A DNA stretch of 64,000 nucleotides from Streptomyces fuscichromogenes (GTDB lineage: Bacteria; Actinomycetota; Actinomycetes; Streptomycetales; Streptomycetaceae). The notes under the pieces were generated by a model that searched no databases, was not told the DNA's origin, and saw nothing but the letters and a program-made list of their open reading frames with translations. How positions within the stretch are numbered: the stretch's first letter is position 1; every line of letters begins with the position of its first letter. Shown here in pieces: positions 1 to 11,278 of the stretch. Both the position numbers and the translations under genes were made by a program. Where the stretch lies: the NCBI RefSeq assembly GCF_014645815.1, contig NZ_BMML01000006.1, positions 356,587 through 420,586 on the forward strand, written 5' to 3'.

Positions 1-207
1 GTCAAGCGGAACTACTTAACGAGTGCGCAACACCACGCTCCGCTGCACCTGTGAAGGCGGAGCGGAACCATCTCCAAACACTCTTTACGGACCCTCCATC
101 CAACGGGAGTTCATGCGCAGGCAAAGATCAGTACAACCAAGTCGTTTCCTCGCGAGTCGTGATCGTCGGCGGCCGGCCCCGCCGTACGGATACGACCAGA
201 GGATCGA

Positions 208-1863
208 ATGAAGCCAGCCAGAACCGCCGCGGCCACCGCCGTCGGACTCGCCACCGTCGGCACCCTGCTCGGCGGCGCCACCGCGACCGCCTCGGCGGCG
301 ACCACCTGCACCGCCCCGGTCTACCAGCGCCAGTTGTTCGCGAACACCACGTTCAAGGGCACCCCGAGGAAGACCGACTGCGACAGCGCGATCGACCAGA
401 GCTGGAGCGGCGCGCCCGCGTCGGGGCTCCCGAAGGACGGCTTCGGCGTCCGCTGGACCGTGACCCGCGACTTCGGCTCCGGCGGGCCGTTCACCCTCAC
501 CGCCGCCGGCCTCGACGGGATCCGGGTGTACCTCGACGGCGTCCGCAAGGTCGACCTGTGGAAGGACACCAGCAAGGCGGTGAGCAGGACCGTCGACGTG
601 ACCGTCCCCAAGGGCAGGCACACCCTGCGGATCGACCACGTCAACTGGACCGGCGCCGCCAAGGTGAAGTTCGGCTACGCGCCCCGCACTTCCGCGAGCG
701 CCGACAAGGTCGCGCCCCTCGCCCCGGGCGGAGCGGCGGTCTCCTACGACTCCGCCACCGGCAGGGCCCGGACGACCTGGTCGAAGAACAAGGAGATGGA
801 CCTCGCCGGCTACCGCGTCTACCGCCGCCCGCAGGGCTCCTCGTTCGGCGCCACGCCGCTGGCGACGACCGGCTCCACGTCGTACACCGACAGCTCGCTG
901 CCCGCGGACGGAAGGACCTACTACTACGAGGTCCGCGCCTACGACAGGGCGGGCAACGTCTCGGCGGGCTCGGCCGACCAGGGCGTCACCACCGCCGACC
1001 GCACCGCTCCGGAGCGGGTGAGCGGGGTGGCCGTGCGCGCGAGCACCGCGGGCAACGTGGTGAGCTGGCAGGCCTCTTCGGCGAAGGACCTGGACCACTA
1101 CGAGCTGTGGGCCTCGCGGGGCGGCGAGCCCGACCCGGACGGGCCCGAGTTCCTGCTCTCCGCGGACCACACCGACGCCACCGCGGAGGTCGGCACGGCC
1201 TACACGTACACCGTGCAGGCCGTGGACACCGCCGGGAACATCTCCCCGGTCTCGGCGCCGGTGACGGCGGCCCGTCCGGCCGCGTCCGCCGTGGCCGCCC
1301 CGGCCGGGCTGACGGGCACGCCCGCCGACGCCGCCACCCGGCTGGACTGGACCCCGTCCGGGGACCCGGCCGTCACCGGCTACCGCGTCTACCGGCGGAC
1401 CGTCCACAACGGCGGCTGGACGCCGCTGGGGACCACCGCCACCGCGTCGTTCGCGGACACCTCGGCCCCGCGGGGGAAGTCGTACTACTACGTCACCGCC
1501 GTGGACGGCGACGGGGCCGAGTCGGCTCCCTCGGCGGAGCCGGCCGTCGAACGGCTCACCCCGGCCACCGCGACCGGGCCGGCCGCCCCCAGGCTGACCC
1601 TGGTCAGCACCGGGATTCCGGCCCGGTCCCCCGTCGTGCTGACGGCGGCACCCGGCGCGGGTGACGAGAACCGGCTGCTCCAGGGGTACTCCTGGGAGAT
1701 CGAGGGAGCCTGCGGGGGCAGCGGCGTCAACCTGTCCGCCACCGGCGACATCTCCTGGAAGCCGCCCTACAACGGCCCCTGCACGGCCACCGTGTACGCC
1801 GTGGACGCCTACGGACGGCAGAGCGGGCAGGGCTCGTCGCTGGAGTTCTTCGTCGGCCGGTGA
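208..1863 (+). CDS. Secreted PA14 / fibronectin type III repeat protein
   Basis: 551 residues. An N-terminal Sec signal peptide (about residues 1-31, ending TASAA) is followed by a PA14-like beta-barrel (about 35-155; motifs GFGVRWTVT and GIRVYLDG). Three fibronectin type III domains follow (about 165-260, 265-350, 360-450), with Y-Y-Y-V/E strands such as YYYEVRAYD and YTVQAVDTAGN, and then a C-terminal Ig-like segment. This build is typical of extracellular binding or adhesion modules attached to actinobacterial enzymes, but no catalytic domain is visible, so a carbohydrate or surface-binding role is inference. The ATG follows AGAGGA at a normal distance. The gene converges on hspR, with a strong hairpin between them. 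Confidence 0.85.
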   Translation: MKPARTAAATAVGLATVGTLLGGATATASAATTCTAPVYQRQLFANTTFKGTPRKTDCDSAIDQSWSGAPASGLPKDGFGVRWTVTRDFGSGGPFTLTAAGLDGIRVYLDGVRKVDLWKDTSKAVSRTVDVTVPKGRHTLRIDHVNWTGAAKVKFGYAPRTSASADKVAPLAPGGAAVSYDSATGRARTTWSKNKEMDLAGYRVYRRPQGSSFGATPLATTGSTSYTDSSLPADGRTYYYEVRAYDRAGNVSAGSADQGVTTADRTAPERVSGVAVRASTAGNVVSWQASSAKDLDHYELWASRGGEPDPDGPEFLLSADHTDATAEVGTAYTYTVQAVDTAGNISPVSAPVTAARPAASAVAAPAGLTGTPADAATRLDWTPSGDPAVTGYRVYRRTVHNGGWTPLGTTATASFADTSAPRGKSYYYVTAVDGDGAESAPSAEPAVERLTPATATGPAAPRLTLVSTGIPARSPVVLTAAPGAGDENRLLQGYSWEIEGACGGSGVNLSATGDISWKPPYNGPCTATVYAVDAYGRQSGQGSSLEFFVGR

Positions 1864-1871
1864 CACACGCG

Positions 1872-1903
1872 GGGGCCCGGAGGTCGGTGAACCTCCGGGC
1901 CCC
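1872..1903. terminator. Bidirectional hairpin terminator
   Basis: Perfect 13-bp stem (GGGGCCCGGAGGT / ACCTCCGGGCCCC) with a 6-nt loop, placed between the converging stops of the PA14/FN3 gene and hspR. No U-tract, as is common in Streptomyces. Confidence 0.8.
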
Positions 1904-1929
1904 TGCGCATCGACCGTGCCGGTCCGCGC

Positions 1930-2400
1930 CTAGTCCTTCGCCTTCTTCGGCCGCCACACGACCAGTGCGCTGGTCTGCTGGACCTCCTGGTACGGGACCA
2001 GGTCGCGGCGGTAGGAGGCGTGCACGGCGGCCTCGCGCTGCTGCATCGCGGCCGCCGCGCCGTCCACCGCCGACTGGAGTTCGGCGACCCGCTGCTGGAG
2101 CGCCATCACCTGGTTCTCCAGTTCGATGATGCGCTTGATGCCGGCCAGGTTGATGCCCTCGTCCTGCGACAGCGCCTGCACCTGGCGGAGCAGTTCGATG
2201 TCGCGGGCCGAGTAGCGGCGGCCCCGCCCGGCCGTGCGGTCCGGGGAGACCAGGCCGAGGCGGTCGTACTGGCGCAGCGTCTGCGGGTGCAGGCCGGAGA
2301 GCTGGGCCGCCACCGAGATGACGTAGACCGGGGTCTCCTCGGTCAGTTCATACGGCCCACGAAAAGTGTCACCGCGTCGACGGCCGTCCATCTCTGTCAT
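1930..2400 (-). CDS. hspR: HspR, MerR-type repressor of the dnaK operon
   Basis: 156 residues. A MerR-family winged helix-turn-helix (about residues 26-90; PVYVISVAAQLSGLHPQTL, QYDRLGL, RRYSARDIELLRQV) is followed by a coiled coil (about 105-135). HspR binds HAIR inverted repeats and represses the operon together with DnaK as co-repressor; this is known for S. coelicolor and relatives. It is the last gene of the operon, and its ATG overlaps the dnaJ stop (ATGA), so translation is probably coupled. Two perfect or near-perfect HAIR sites lie upstream of dnaK, completing the autoregulatory loop. The C-terminal Lys-rich tail (RPKKAKD) is ordinary. Confidence 0.95.
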   Translation of the reverse strand: MTEMDGRRRGDTFRGPYELTEETPVYVISVAAQLSGLHPQTLRQYDRLGLVSPDRTAGRGRRYSARDIELLRQVQALSQDEGINLAGIKRIIELENQVMALQQRVAELQSAVDGAAAAMQQREAAVHASYRRDLVPYQEVQQTSALVVWRPKKAKD

Positions 2401-3578
2401 GCTCCCTTCGCGGCCTCGAACAGCTCGGCCCGCGGGTCCTCGCCCGCGGTCGCCTCGCGATACGCCTCCAGCGCGTCACGAGCCTTCCCCGACAGGTCCT
2501 TCGGCACACTCACCTCGACGGTGACCAGAAGGTCGCCGCGGGTGCCGTCCTTGCGGACCGCCCCCTTGCCGCGGGCGCGCATGGTGCGGCCGTTGGGCGT
2601 GCCCGGGGGCAGCTTCAGGGTGACCGGCGGGCCGCCCAGGGTGGGCACCCTGACCTCGCCGCCGAGGGTCGCCTCGGTGAAGGTCACCGGGACGGTCACC
2701 GTGAGGTTGTCGTCCTTGCGGCCGAACACCGGGTGCACGTCGACGTGGACCATCACGTACAGGTCGCCCGCCGGGCCGCCGCGCTCGCCCGGTGCGCCCT
2801 TGCCGCGCAGCCGGATGCGCTGACCGTCCGTCACCCCGGCGGGGATCCGGACCTGCATGGTCCGCGACGACTTGGCGCGGCCGCTGCCCTTGCAGTCGAG
2901 GCAGGGGTGCTCCGCGATCAGGCCGCGGCCCTTGCAGTCCGGGCACGGGTCGGTGAGCGAGAAACCGCCACCGGATCCCCGGGCCACCTGGCCGGTGCCG
3001 ACGCAGGTCGGGCACACCCGTGGGGTGCCGTTCTTGTCGCCGGTGCCCGAACAGGCCTTGCAGGGGGCCTGCGAGGACATCCGCAGCGGGACCGTGGCGC
3101 CCTCGATGGCCTCCGTGAAGCTCAGCGTGACCTCGGACTCGATGTCCTGGCCGCGCCGCGGCTGGGTACGGCCGGCCGTGCCGCCGCCCCGGTTGAACAG
3201 GCCCCCCAGGACGTCACTGAAGCCGCCGCCGCCTCCGCCGAAGCCGCCGCCTCCGCCCTGGGCGTTGCCTCCGAAGAGGTCGCCCAGGTCGAAGTTGAAG
3301 TTGCCGCCGCCCGCGCCCGGCCCCGGACGGAAGCCGCCGTTGCCGAAGAGGGCGCGTGCCTCGTCGTACTCCTTGCGCTTCTTGGGGTCGCCGAGGATGT
3401 CGTTCGCCTCGGAGATCTCCTTGAAGCGCTCCTCCGCCTTGGCGTTGCCCTTGTTGGCGTCCGGGTGGAACTCGCGGGCGAGTTTCCGGTACGCCTTCTT
3501 GATCTCGGCCTCGGTGGCGTCCTTGGGGACGCCGAGGACCTTGTAGTAGTCCTTCTCGATGAAGTCCTTGGTGCTCAT
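2397..3578 (-). CDS. dnaJ: DnaJ co-chaperone (Hsp40)
   Basis: 393 residues with the full type I architecture: J domain (about 8-75) with the HPD tripeptide in REFHPDAN, a Gly/Phe-rich linker (about 90-150) unusually rich in GGGGG runs, four CxxCxGxG zinc motifs (CKACSGTG, CPTCVGTG, CPDCKGRG, CLDCKGSG, about 170-240), then the two beta-barrel substrate domains. It stimulates DnaK ATPase and delivers unfolded clients in the cytoplasm. It lies 36 bp downstream of grpE and overlaps hspR by 4 bp, so it belongs to the heat-shock operon. Confidence 0.97.
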   Translation of the reverse strand: MSTKDFIEKDYYKVLGVPKDATEAEIKKAYRKLAREFHPDANKGNAKAEERFKEISEANDILGDPKKRKEYDEARALFGNGGFRPGPGAGGGNFNFDLGDLFGGNAQGGGGGFGGGGGGFSDVLGGLFNRGGGTAGRTQPRRGQDIESEVTLSFTEAIEGATVPLRMSSQAPCKACSGTGDKNGTPRVCPTCVGTGQVARGSGGGFSLTDPCPDCKGRGLIAEHPCLDCKGSGRAKSSRTMQVRIPAGVTDGQRIRLRGKGAPGERGGPAGDLYVMVHVDVHPVFGRKDDNLTVTVPVTFTEATLGGEVRVPTLGGPPVTLKLPPGTPNGRTMRARGKGAVRKDGTRGDLLVTVEVSVPKDLSGKARDALEAYREATAGEDPRAELFEAAKGA

Positions 3579-3614
3579 CCCCGACGCCCCTCCTTCCGCT
3601 CGGTACTTATTACG

Positions 3615-4267
3615 TCAGCCCTCCTCAGGGCCGTTGTCCTTCTCGTCGCCCGCCGCGGGGGCCTCTTCGGTCCCCTCGGCCTTCACCGCGGTCGCCCCCG
3701 GCTGCGGTTCGGCGACCGCCACCCGCGCGGGGCGGATGGTGCGCTCGCCGATGCGATACCCGGGCTGCAGAATCGCCACGCACGTCGTCTCGGTGACGTC
3801 CGGCGCGTAGCTGTGCATCAGCGCCTCGTGGATCGTCGGGTCGAAGGGCTCGCCCTCCTTGCCGAACTGCTGCAGGCCCATCTTCGCCGCGACCGTCTCC
3901 AGCGACTCGGCCACCGACTTGAAACCGCCGACCAGTTCGCCGTGTTCCCGGGCCCGGCCGATGTCGTCGAGCACCGGCAGGAGTTCGGTCAGGAGGTTCG
4001 CGATGGCGATCTCCCGGACCGTGATCCGGTCGCGCTCCACCCGTCGGCGGTAGTTCTGGTACTCGGCCTGGAGGCGCTGGAGGTCCGTGGTGCGCTCGCC
4101 GAGCGCGGTGCGTACCTGGTCCAGCTGGGCCGTCAGGCCGGCCAGCTGTGCGCTTGAGTCCCCGGCCGGGGCCGCCCCCGGTGCGGGAGCGGCCTTCGGC
4201 GCGGCGTCGTCGGGGGTGGCGCCGGAGGGGACGTCGGGCTTCTCCTCGAAGCCCGGGGTCTCCTCCG

Positions 4268-4271
<4 letters not shown>
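3615..4271 (-). CDS. grpE: GrpE nucleotide exchange factor
   Basis: 218 residues. A low-complexity Ala/Pro-rich N-terminus leads into a long coiled coil (about 40-95, LAGLTAQLDQVRTAL) and the conserved GrpE core (YQNYRRRVERDR; LLPVLDDIGRARE; FDPTIHEALMHSYAPDV; GYRIGERTIRPARVAVAEP). It releases ADP from DnaK. The start is GTG in the sequence GTGA, which overlaps the dnaK stop, so translation is probably coupled to dnaK. The acidic C-terminal tail after about residue 190 is variable in the family. Confidence 0.97.
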
Positions 4272-6103
<1,832 letters not shown>

Positions 6104-6122
6104 GGTGATTTCCTCCAGCTGA

Positions 6123-6143
6123 CTTGAGTGGAACGGACTCAAG
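6123..6143 (-). promoter_or_regulatory. HAIR operator 1 (HspR site) upstream of dnaK
   Basis: Perfect match to the HspR-associated inverted repeat: CTTGAGT, 7 nt, ACTCAAG. It lies 20 bp upstream of the dnaK ATG, so bound HspR would block transcription start or early elongation. Confidence 0.93.
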
Positions 6144-6174
6144 TGTGCATCAAGCCTGGCCCTGGGTCAACAGA

Positions 6175-6195
6175 CCTGAGCGAGTGAGACTCAAG
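6175..6195 (-). promoter_or_regulatory. HAIR operator 2 (HspR site)
   Basis: CCTGAGC, 7 nt, ACTCAAG: one perfect half-site and one 5/7 half-site with the correct 7-nt spacer, about 50 bp upstream of HAIR 1. It ends 2 bp before the stop of the neighbouring membrane protein gene. A TTGACC hexamer between the two sites could be the -35 of the dnaK promoter, but the -10 is weak. Confidence 0.8.
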
Positions 6196-6197
6196 TC

Positions 6198-7217
6198 TTA
6201 TCCGCTCCTTACACGCAAGTGCCCGCTGACCTGCGATGATTCCAGGCTCCTGGGCCCGTACACCGGGACCCGAAGGAGCAGCAGGACGACGCCGAGGGTG
6301 ACGCAGGCGACGCAGGTGGCGCCGGTGCGGCCCACCCAGCCGCCGTGCACGAGCACCCCGACGAGCACCCCGGCGAAGGATCCGGCACCGAGGACGACGG
6401 TCGCCCGCTGCGAGGTGAGCCCGAGGCGCCGCAGCCGGTGCGCGAGATGGTCGGGCCCGCGCCGCAGCACCGGCCGCCCGGCGAGGAGCCGCGACAGCAC
6501 GACGAGCAGCACGTCGGCGCTCGCGACGGCGGTGAGCGCGAACAGCACGCCCGCGCTCGCCACCGGATCGTGCCCGGTCCGGGTCACCAGCGCGGCCGCG
6601 GCCAGCACGAACCCGGCGAACAGCGAGCCGCCGGCACCGAGGGCGATCCGCGCGGGATGCCAGTTGTGCATCAGGAACCCGGTGAGCGCGGCCGCGAGCA
6701 CGCTGAGCAGCACGGCGAGCCCGTCCATCACCTCGGCGGCGGCACAGGCCCCGACCCCGAAGGCGGTCACCACCCCGACGGTCCCGGCGAGCCCGTCCGC
6801 GTGGTCGAGCCCCTTGAAGGCGACGGCGACGAAGGCGATCCAGCCCGCCCCGAGCAGCCCGCCGACGACCCCGAACTCGTCGTACGGCACGACGCACGCG
6901 GCCGCCACCGCCGTACCGAGCAGCAGGAACCGCGTCTTCAGCCGCCACACGTCGGCGACCAGCCCGAGCAGCGCCACGGCCCCTCCGGCGGCCACCAGCT
7001 CCCCGACGCCGGTACCGAGCGGGGCGACCCCGGTCCAGTCACCCGCGCACGCGACCAGGCAGGTGGCACCGACCACGGCGAGGCCGCCGAGCGCGGGCAC
7101 CCGGCGGGCCCGCCTGCGGTCGACGAGGCCGAGCCGGAGGGCACCGGGCCGGATGAGCGCGGCGAGGACGGCGGCGAGCAGGAAGGCGGTGGTGGCGGCG
7201 GCGATCCCGTAGAGCAC
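6198..7217 (-). CDS. WecA/TagO/MraY-like membrane protein, catalytic motifs altered
   Basis: 339 residues, about nine to ten membrane helices, overall the fold of the polyprenyl-phosphate sugar-1-phosphate transferases (GT4; MraY, WecA, TagO). Motifs are recognisable but degenerate: the usual DDxxD cytoplasmic motif reads GLVADVW, the NxxDGxDGLA motif reads GLDHADGLAG, and the GDxGS loop reads LGAGGSLFAGF, with Ala in place of the catalytic Asp. Active members transfer a sugar-1-phosphate to undecaprenyl phosphate. Loss of two key aspartates suggests a non-catalytic or diverged role (inference). It lies just upstream of dnaK on the same strand; the dnaK promoter and operators fill the gap. 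Confidence 0.7.
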   Translation of the reverse strand: MLYGIAAATTAFLLAAVLAALIRPGALRLGLVDRRRARRVPALGGLAVVGATCLVACAGDWTGVAPLGTGVGELVAAGGAVALLGLVADVWRLKTRFLLLGTAVAAACVVPYDEFGVVGGLLGAGWIAFVAVAFKGLDHADGLAGTVGVVTAFGVGACAAAEVMDGLAVLLSVLAAALTGFLMHNWHPARIALGAGGSLFAGFVLAAAALVTRTGHDPVASAGVLFALTAVASADVLLVVLSRLLAGRPVLRRGPDHLAHRLRRLGLTSQRATVVLGAGSFAGVLVGVLVHGGWVGRTGATCVACVTLGVVLLLLRVPVYGPRSLESSQVSGHLRVRSG

Positions 7218-7417
7218 AGGTCCAAATTAGACCTGAATGTAACAATTCTGTACGAATAACACGATCAGGTTGTGGGGCCGCGACAGAGGCAGGCCTCAGC
7301 GATCCAGATCACTCCGCACCTGGCTACAGTGCGAGTAAAGATGCGGGTAGTCTCAGACGGACTGCATAAGTTACCGCTTAGTAATTTCGAGAGACCTCGC
7401 AGGCCCGAGGAGCCCCC

Positions 7418-9685
7418 ATGCAACTCGCCGCGATCATCGTGTCGCTGGTTCTGATCGTGGTCGGCGTGGCGTTGTTCGCCCGCGCCGTCCTACAGATCTA
7501 CAACTTCCTGCGGCTCGGCCAGAACGTGCCCGCCGGGACCCGCACCGACGAGCCCGCGCAGCGGACCGTCACGGTGGTCAGGGAGTTCCTCGGCCACACC
7601 CGGATGAACCGCTGGGGCATCGTGGGCGTGGCGCACTGGTTCGTCGCGGTCGGCTTCTTCTCGCTCCTGCTGACGATCGTCAACGCCGTCGGCCAGCTGT
7701 TCCAGGCCGACTGGATCCTGCCGGTCATCGGTGACTGGGCGCCGTACAACATGTTCGTCGAGTTCATCGGCACCATGACGGTCCTCGGCATCCTCGTGCT
7801 GATCGTCATCCGCCAGCTGAGCAAGCCGAACCGGCCGGGCCGCAAGTCCCGCTTCGCCGGCTCCAACTTCGGCCAGGCCTACTTCGTCGAGACGGTCATC
7901 CTGATCGTCGGCGTCTGCATCTTCACGCTGCACGCCCTGGAGGGCGCCCAGCACCACGTGGACACCTACGAGGCGTCGTTCTTCATCTCGTACCCGGTGG
8001 TGTCCTGGTTCCGGGGCATGGACGTCTCCACGCTCCAGAACCTCACCTACTTCTTCGCCGGCCTGAAGATCGCGACCTCGTTCATCTGGATGATCGTGGT
8101 CGCCCTGAAGACCGACATGGGTGTCGCCTGGCACCGCTTCCTGGCCTTCCCGAACATCTGGTTCAAGCGGAACGCGACCGGCGAGACCTCGCTGGGCGCC
8201 CTGCTCCCGATGACCTCCGGCGGCAAGCCGATCGACTTCACCGACCCCGGTGACGACGACGTCTTCGGCGTCTCCCAGGTCGAGCAGTTCTCCTGGAAGG
8301 GCCTGCTCGACTTCTCCACCTGCACCGAGTGCGGCCGCTGCCAGTCGCAGTGCCCCGCCTGGAACACCGGCAAGCCCCTCTCCCCCAAGCTGCTGATCAT
8401 GTCGCTGCGGGACAACGCGCACGCCAAGGCGCCGTACCTGCTCGCGGGCGGCGGCAAGACCGCGGAGGGCGAGGAGAAGGGCTCCGAGGAGCAGCTGGCC
8501 GGCGTCCCCGCCGCCGCCCTCGCGGAGGCCGAGCGGCCGCTGATCGGCACCGCCGAGGAGAACGGCGTCATCGACCCGGACGTGCTGTGGTCCTGCACCA
8601 CCTGCGGTGCCTGTGTCGAGCAGTGCCCCGTCGACATCGAGCACGTCGACCACATCGTCGACATGCGCCGCTACCAGGTCATGATCGAGTCCGCGTTCCC
8701 GTCCGAGGCGGGCACGATGCTCAAGAACCTGGAGAAGAAGGGCAACCCCTGGGGCCTGGCGAAGAAGCAGCGCCTGGAATGGCTCAAGGAGGTCGACTTC
8801 GAGGTCCCGGTCGTCGGCAAGGACATCGAGGACCTCACCGAGGTCGAGTACCTGTACTGGGTGGGCTGCGCGGGCTCCCTGGAGGACCGCGCCAAGAAGA
8901 CCACCAAGGCCTTCGCCGAGCTGCTGCACATCGCGGGCGTCAAGTTCGCGATCATGGGCGGCGACGAGAAGTGCACCGGCGACTCCGCCCGCCGCCTCGG
9001 CAACGAGCCCCTGTTCCAGGAGCTCGGCATGGAGAACGTGGCCGCGCTGAACATGGCGTTCGGCGAGGACGACGAGGACGAGTCGACGAAGAAGCCCAGG
9101 TCGGCCAAGAAGATCGTCGCCACCTGCCCGCACTGCCTCAACACCATCGGCAACGAGTACCCGCAGCTCGGCGGCGACTACGAGGTCATCCACCACACCC
9201 AGCTGCTCCAGCACCTGGTGGACGAGGGCAAGCTGGTCCCGGTCACCCCGGTCGAGGGCATCATCACCTACCACGACCCCTGCTACCTGGGCCGCCACAA
9301 CAAGATCTACACGCCCCCGCGCGAGATCATCGCCAGCGTCCCGGGCCTCCGGAACGAGGAGATGCACCGCCACAAGGAGCGCGGCTTCTGCTGCGGCGCC
9401 GGTGGTGCGCGGATGTGGATGGAGGAGCGGATCGGCAAGCGCATCAACAACGAGCGCGTCGACGAGGCCCTGTCGGTGAACCCCGACATCGTCTCCACCG
9501 CCTGCCCGTTCTGCCTGGTCATGCTCACCGACTCGGTCAACGGCAAGAAGAACGATGGCAAGGCCAAGGAGTCCATCCAGGTGGTGGACGTGGCCCAGCT
9601 GCTCCTCGACTCGGTCCGCACCCCGGTCGACCCGGAGGACGCGGCGGAGACGGAGCCCGCTCCGGAGCCGGAGCCGGTGAAGTAA
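7418..9685 (+). CDS. Membrane-anchored iron-sulfur oxidoreductase (CCG domain)
   Basis: 755 residues. The N-terminal part (about 1-260) has five to six membrane helices of the nitrate-reductase-gamma/HdrE type. Two 4Fe-4S clusters follow (CTECGRCQSQCP near 305; CTTCGACVEQCP near 395), then two cysteine-rich CCG domains of the HdrB/GlpC type (CPHCLNTIG; YHDPCYLGRHN; GFCCGAGGARMW; CPFCLVML). The family moves electrons between a membrane quinone pool and a soluble partner; the partner here is unknown. Single-gene unit with a 14-bp-stem terminator directly after it. ATG preceded by GAGGAG. Confidence 0.85.
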   Translation: MQLAAIIVSLVLIVVGVALFARAVLQIYNFLRLGQNVPAGTRTDEPAQRTVTVVREFLGHTRMNRWGIVGVAHWFVAVGFFSLLLTIVNAVGQLFQADWILPVIGDWAPYNMFVEFIGTMTVLGILVLIVIRQLSKPNRPGRKSRFAGSNFGQAYFVETVILIVGVCIFTLHALEGAQHHVDTYEASFFISYPVVSWFRGMDVSTLQNLTYFFAGLKIATSFIWMIVVALKTDMGVAWHRFLAFPNIWFKRNATGETSLGALLPMTSGGKPIDFTDPGDDDVFGVSQVEQFSWKGLLDFSTCTECGRCQSQCPAWNTGKPLSPKLLIMSLRDNAHAKAPYLLAGGGKTAEGEEKGSEEQLAGVPAAALAEAERPLIGTAEENGVIDPDVLWSCTTCGACVEQCPVDIEHVDHIVDMRRYQVMIESAFPSEAGTMLKNLEKKGNPWGLAKKQRLEWLKEVDFEVPVVGKDIEDLTEVEYLYWVGCAGSLEDRAKKTTKAFAELLHIAGVKFAIMGGDEKCTGDSARRLGNEPLFQELGMENVAALNMAFGEDDEDESTKKPRSAKKIVATCPHCLNTIGNEYPQLGGDYEVIHHTQLLQHLVDEGKLVPVTPVEGIITYHDPCYLGRHNKIYTPPREIIASVPGLRNEEMHRHKERGFCCGAGGARMWMEERIGKRINNERVDEALSVNPDIVSTACPFCLVMLTDSVNGKKNDGKAKESIQVVDVAQLLLDSVRTPVDPEDAAETEPAPEPEPVK

Positions 9686-9697
9686 CCCGCGCGAACA

Positions 9698-9738
9698 CGG
9701 AACGCCCCCCGACCCTCTGCGGGCCGGGGGGCGTTCCG
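9698..9738 (+). terminator. Rho-independent-type hairpin
   Basis: 14-bp perfect stem (CGGAACGCCCCCCG / CGGGGGGCGTTCCG), 13-nt loop, starting 13 bp after the Fe-S oxidoreductase stop and followed by GTTTCCC. The remaining bases up to 9973 show no gene. Confidence 0.85.
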
Positions 9739-9973
9739 GTTTCCCAGGACCGTCGCCCCGCCGACCGCCGAACCCGCCGCGGACCGGCGGTCGGCCGTAC
9801 GCGAAGGCGGCGAGCGGCTGCCCGGCGGCGGCCGTCCGCCTCCCGTCCGGGGCGCTTCCGTCCGGCGCCGCGGCGCGGTCCCGCGCGTCGTGACCCGGAC
9901 GGCCCCCCTCTGCTCGCGCAGGTGCTCCGTGGCGGTTCGGCTGGAGGAGGACCGGAGCGATCTGGAGGTACGG

Positions 9974-11278
9974 GTGACGGAGGACAGCGCGCACGCGGAC
10001 GGGGAGGCCGGCCGGTCCGACGACGTCCGGGAGCTGCGGGCCCGGGTCGCCGCCCTGGAGAGCGAACGGGCCCGGCCGCCCCGGCACCGCACCAGGAGCT
10101 TCCTCGCGGTCGTCCTGATCATCCTCGGGTGTCTGCTCGCCCCGCTCTCCGTGGTCGCCTCGTGGGCGGCCGACGAGGTGGGCGACACCGACCGCTACGT
10201 CAGCACGGTCGCGCCGCTCGCCTCGGACCCCGACGTGCAGAACGCCGTCGCCAACCGGGCCACCGACGCGCTCATGAGCCACCTGGACCTGCCCGCCCTG
10301 CTCGCCGACGTGGCCCCCGCCGACCGGCCCCGGCTCCAGCAGGCGCTGGGCGGCAGACTCGGCGACGCGCTCGAAGGGGCCGTACGCAGCTTCGTCCACG
10401 ACAAGGCCCGCCAGGTCGCCGCGTCCGACGCGTTCCGGACCGTCTGGACCGACGCCAACCGCCGGATCCACAGCAGCCTCGACAAGGCGCTCACCGGCAG
10501 CGGCGGCGGCGCGGTGCAGCTGACCGGGGACACCGTCACCCTCGACGTCGGGCCCCTCGTGGACCAGGTCAAGCAGCGGCTCGTCGACGCCGGTCTGACC
10601 CCCGCCGAGCACATCCCCGCCGTGCACACCGACTTCACCCTCGCCCGGTCCGACCAGGTCGGCAAGGTCAGGAACTATGTACGGCTGCTGCAGCTCGCCG
10701 GGAACTGGCTGCCCGTGCTGGCCCTGCTGCTGGTCGCCGCCGGGGTACTGCTCGCGGTCCGGCGGCGCCGGGCCCTGGTGACGGCCTGCCTCGGGGTCGC
10801 CGTCACCACCGGGCTGCTCGGCATCGGCCTGCGCGTGTTCCGGGTGTTCTACCTGGACCGGCTGCCCGCGAGCGTCTCCCCGGGCGCGGCGGCCGCCGTC
10901 TACGACGCGCTGACCCACTTCCTGCGCACCGGCGTGCGCATGGTCGTGGCCCTGGGCGTCGTCGTCGCCCTGGCCGCCTGGCTCACCGGCCCCGGCCGGT
11001 ACGCCGGACTGGTCCGGGGCCTGTGGACGTCCGGGATCGGCGCGGTACGCGGCACCGCCGACCACGCCGGCCTGCGCACCGGCCCGGTCGGCCCCTTCGT
11101 ACGCCGGTACCGCGGCTGGATCAACTGGATCCTGGTGGCCGTGGCGGTACTGGTCTACCTGCTGTGGTCCTTCCCCACCGGCTGGGTGGTGATCGGCATC
11201 GCCCTGTGCCTGCTGTTCGCCCTGGCCGTGACCGAGTTCCTGGCGGCGCCCCCGCCACCGGGTGTGGCGGCCGGGTAG
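9974..11278 (+). CDS. Membrane protein with large extracytoplasmic loop
   Basis: 434 residues from a GTG that has GGAGG 5 nt upstream; a longer frame from 9890 lacks such a site. A charged N-terminus with a short coiled coil (VRELRARVAALESERAR) precedes helix 1 (about 50-72). A roughly 175-residue outside domain follows, then helices near 215-235, 240-260, 295-315 and a C-terminal pair (about 375-415). Unknown function; similar proteins are common in Streptomyces. Its 3' end overlaps the tail of the converging metallo-hydrolase frame by 124 bp. Confidence 0.75.
   Translation: MTEDSAHADGEAGRSDDVRELRARVAALESERARPPRHRTRSFLAVVLIILGCLLAPLSVVASWAADEVGDTDRYVSTVAPLASDPDVQNAVANRATDALMSHLDLPALLADVAPADRPRLQQALGGRLGDALEGAVRSFVHDKARQVAASDAFRTVWTDANRRIHSSLDKALTGSGGGAVQLTGDTVTLDVGPLVDQVKQRLVDAGLTPAEHIPAVHTDFTLARSDQVGKVRNYVRLLQLAGNWLPVLALLLVAAGVLLAVRRRRALVTACLGVAVTTGLLGIGLRVFRVFYLDRLPASVSPGAAAAVYDALTHFLRTGVRMVVALGVVVALAAWLTGPGRYAGLVRGLWTSGIGAVRGTADHAGLRTGPVGPFVRRYRGWINWILVAVAVLVYLLWSFPTGWVVIGIALCLLFALAVTEFLAAPPPPGVAAG

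Noticed and set aside
51..1664. Large plus-strand frame overlapping the PA14/FN3 gene
   Set aside because: Arg-rich shifted reading of the real gene, which has a signal peptide, domains and ribosome site.
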